Positions 14,039 to 16,064 of a DNA stretch of 16,064 nucleotides are shown here, one piece after another. The DNA comes from JANQIO01 sp038746745 (GTDB lineage: Bacteria > Pseudomonadota > Gammaproteobacteria > Pseudomonadales > Halieaceae). Position 1 is the stretch's first letter. The number at the start of each line of letters is the position of its first letter. Both the position numbers and the translations under genes were made by a program. Where the stretch lies: assembly GCA_038746745.1 (NCBI GenBank), contig JBCDKJ010000074.1, positions 1 to 16,064 on the forward strand, read 5' to 3'. Below the pieces are notes generated by a model that saw only the letters and a list, made by a program, of their open reading frames with translations, did not search any database and was not told the origin of the DNA.

Positions 14039-15328
14039 TCATCGGGTTTTCTCGACCGCTGCATAGAACAGTCCGTCTGCGCCATGGGTACCGCTTAAGA
14101 GCTGTCGTCCCAGTCCGGCCTGGACGCCCCAGGACGATTCGATTGCCACGGTACTGGCATCCGCAGTTTCGCTGAGGAAGCGCTCGATAACATCTGTATT
14201 TTCCTGCCGGAGTACGGAACAGGTGACGTACAGCAGGCGACCTCCAGGTTTTAGCCTCGGCCACAGGCCAGACAGTATCGCCTGCTGCTGCTTGGCAAAG
14301 CCTGCGATGTCTTCGCTGCGTCGGAGCACTTTGATATCCGGGTGACGACGGATAACACCCGTCCCGGAGCAGGGAGCATCTACCAGGATCCGATCGAACT
14401 CGCCAAGACTGGGTTCCGGCACGCAGGCATCGGCGCACAGCAGTGTGGCCTCCAGCGACAAGCGTTCCAGGTTCTGCGCGACGCGAGACAGGCGTTGTGG
14501 ATCGCTGTCCATCGCCACCAACTCAGCGATGTCCCGATGCGTTTCCAGTATGTGGCAGGCTTTCCCGCCCGGTGCTGCGCAAGCATCGAGAACACGCTGT
14601 CCCTGGACTGGTGCCAGCAAGTGCGCAGCGAGCTGCGCTGCTTCATCCTGCACGCTGACTTCACCCTGAAAAAAGCCAGGCAACTCGTTAACGTCCAGCG
14701 GCCGATCCAGACAAATGCTCTGCTTAGCCAATGCTCCGGGCTGCGCGCCGATCCCCAGGCTGGCAAGCTGGTCGAGGTAAGCATCACGGTCTGTCCGGGC
14801 TTTGTTCACGCGCAAGCTCATGGGGGGTGGTGCATTGTTGGTGGCAATCAACTCGGCGCAGTGATCGGGCCAATCAGACCGAAGCGCCTTAACTAACCAG
14901 GCCGGGTGGTCCATGCCCTCATGCTCTCTGAGTTGTGCCCGGAGCGTGTCAGATTCTCTCAGGCAGCGCCTTAAAACGCCGTTGACTAATCGTGTTGCCC
15001 AGGGTTTTCCCAGCGCTCGGCAGGCTTCGACACTGGAGGAAATGGCGGCATGGTCGGGCGTGCGCATCTCAAAGAGTTGCAGTAAGCCGATCAACATCAA
15101 CGCTTGTACATCCGCGTCTCGCTGTTTCAGCGGGGATGTCAGGCACTGCCGCAAGAACCCGCTGTACTGGTGATAGTGACGCAGGCTCCCGTAGCAAAGT
15201 TGTTTAAACAGCGCGTGGTCGCGAACGCTGACACCGTCAGCGGCGTCCTGCAGCGGCACATCTAATGCTTCTCCACCTGCAAAAACGCGCGCCACCGCCC
15301 GTGCGGCGGCTGCCCGTGGATTTATCAA
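14039..15328 (-). CDS. rsmB: 16S rRNA (cytosine-967-C5)-methyltransferase RsmB
   Basis: RsmB (Sun, Fmu) uses S-adenosylmethionine to methylate C967 of 16S rRNA. It is 429 aa, the same length as in E. coli. An N-terminal NusB-like helical RNA-binding domain (about 1-140) is followed by the methyltransferase. The SAM-binding motif DACAAPGGK is at 248-256. The two cysteines of the m5C mechanism are C320 in DAPCSGTGVIRRHPD and C370 in VTCSVLRQEN. The start is TTG at 15328, giving MINPRAAAARAV, which lines up with the MNPRLAAARA-type start I recall from Pseudomonas; no ATG or GTG fits this position. It begins 7 nt after the fmt stop with a poor Shine-Dalgarno sequence (GGGA about 13 nt away), so it probably depends on coupling to fmt. 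Confidence 0.95.
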   Translation of the reverse strand: MINPRAAAARAVARVFAGGEALDVPLQDAADGVSVRDHALFKQLCYGSLRHYHQYSGFLRQCLTSPLKQRDADVQALMLIGLLQLFEMRTPDHAAISSSVEACRALGKPWATRLVNGVLRRCLRESDTLRAQLREHEGMDHPAWLVKALRSDWPDHCAELIATNNAPPPMSLRVNKARTDRDAYLDQLASLGIGAQPGALAKQSICLDRPLDVNELPGFFQGEVSVQDEAAQLAAHLLAPVQGQRVLDACAAPGGKACHILETHRDIAELVAMDSDPQRLSRVAQNLERLSLEATLLCADACVPEPSLGEFDRILVDAPCSGTGVIRRHPDIKVLRRSEDIAGFAKQQQAILSGLWPRLKPGGRLLYVTCSVLRQENTDVIERFLSETADASTVAIESSWGVQAGLGRQLLSGTHGADGLFYAAVEKTR

Positions 15329-15335
15329 AGTGCTG

Positions 15336-16064
15336 TTAATGTCCCAGCACCCTGCCCGGCAGCAGCATCTGGCTGCGGGCGCGCAGCAGTTCAGATGTTG
15401 CCATCGCTTTACCGCCTGGAAGCTGTAGTCGTGTCAGTCGCAGTGCACCGCTGCCACAAGCCACTACCAACCCCCGGTTATCCGCTGCTAGGATTTCGCC
15501 GGGTTCGCCGCCCAGTGGCGGCTCCGGTTCTGCTGACCAGACCTTTAGACGCTCACTCCCAACGGGCGTCCAGCACACTGGGAAAGGGTTGAAAGCCCTA
15601 ATGCGCCGATCCAGTGTCGGAGCATCCAGTGCCCAGTCGATAGCAGCTTCGCCCTTATCAATTTTTGCGGCGTAGGTTGCAAGGCTATCGTCCTGCGGCT
15701 CTGCGCCCTGTAGCTTGTCAGGCAGCGCGCGCAATACATCGATTAACGCGGGCGGGCCCACTTCTGCCAGATGGTCATGCAGCATGCCGCTGTGCATATG
15801 CGGCGTAATTTCTACGGCTGCGCTTTTCAGCATTGGACCGGTATCCAGGCCCGCCTCCATTTTCATTATCGTGACGCCGCTTTGGCTATCACCTGCTTCG
15901 ATCGCCCGTTGTATGGGCGCCGCGCCACGCCAGCGCGGTAATAGCGATGCGTGCACGTTGATGCAGCCGTAGCGTGGCGTGTCAAGAATCTTCTGCGGCA
16001 GTATCAGGCCATAGGCGACCACTACCATAACGTCAGCGTTGAGATCAGCTAACGTCCCTGCGGC
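15336..16064 (-). CDS. fmt: Methionyl-tRNA formyltransferase, partial (N-terminus beyond window)
   Basis: Fmt transfers a formyl group from 10-formyl-THF to initiator Met-tRNA. Only the last 242 residues are in the window. The frame stays open to the right edge, and the residues before the internal Met at 16028 (LADLNADVM) are clearly coding, matching E. coli LVAELQADVM, so that Met is not the start. About 70 N-terminal residues are missing. The formyl-transfer core is present: CINVHASLLPRWRGAAPIQ with the catalytic Asn and His, and GVTIMKMEAGLDTGPML with the catalytic Asp. The C-terminal tRNA-binding domain runs from about IRAFNPFPVCW to the end. In relatives, def (peptide deformylase) lies just upstream. 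It ends 7 nt before the rsmB start. Confidence 0.96.
   Translation of the reverse strand, partial: AAGTLADLNADVMVVVAYGLILPQKILDTPRYGCINVHASLLPRWRGAAPIQRAIEAGDSQSGVTIMKMEAGLDTGPMLKSAAVEITPHMHSGMLHDHLAEVGPPALIDVLRALPDKLQGAEPQDDSLATYAAKIDKGEAAIDWALDAPTLDRRIRAFNPFPVCWTPVGSERLKVWSAEPEPPLGGEPGEILAADNRGLVVACGSGALRLTRLQLPGGKAMATSELLRARSQMLLPGRVLGH

Overview
The window is a gammaproteobacterial chromosome segment beside the replication origin. It opens with the classical dnaA-dnaN-recF-gyrB cluster on the + strand. The rest is glyQ-glyS, djlA, a SIMPL-family gene and the fmt-rsmB-trkA-trkH block. Gene order and protein lengths resemble the Pseudomonas origin region (GyrB 804 aa with the Gram-negative insert, two-subunit glycyl-tRNA synthetase, Pseudomonas-type parS). 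The sequences do not look like a true Pseudomonas. A marine Cellvibrionales/OM60-NOR5 (Halieaceae-like) bacterium is my best guess, from recognition only and not from a search.

Layout: 77-6440 (+) holds DnaA initiator, DNA polymerase III sliding clamp, RecF and DNA gyrase B, most likely one replication/repair operon. Two parS centromere sites lie inside recF, in the same reading frame. Hairpins sit at the recF start (2760-2786) and in a row before gyrB (3935-4001). Converging on gyrB with only 33 bp between them is glyQ-glyS (9490-6474, -), whose ORFs overlap by 4 nt. A 115-bp divergent region with a symmetric -10 element (9519-9529) separates glyQ from djlA (9606-10400, +), a membrane-anchored J-domain co-chaperone. 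djlA overlaps the end of the SIMPL gene (11070-10390, -) tail to tail by 11 bp. Upstream of that on the - strand are trkH (12557-11109), trkA (13947-12574), rsmB (15328-14039, TTG start) and fmt. fmt runs off the right edge of the window, and its N-terminal quarter is missing.

How it fits together: the left third makes and regulates the replication machinery (initiation, processivity clamp, gap repair, supercoiling) and carries the segregation centromere. The right part is translation (tRNA-Gly charging, initiator tRNA formylation, 16S rRNA m5C967 methylation) plus Trk potassium uptake (TrkA regulator, TrkH channel). If oriC lies just left of the window, as the dnaA position suggests, the replication fork runs rightward. 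The dnaA operon and djlA are then co-directional with it, and the other genes are head-on. No tRNA, rRNA, insertion sequence, CRISPR array or phage gene is visible. No gap between genes exceeds 300 bp. I found no undescribed multi-gene system: this is conserved core genome, and the points of interest are the DNA and RNA signals embedded in it.
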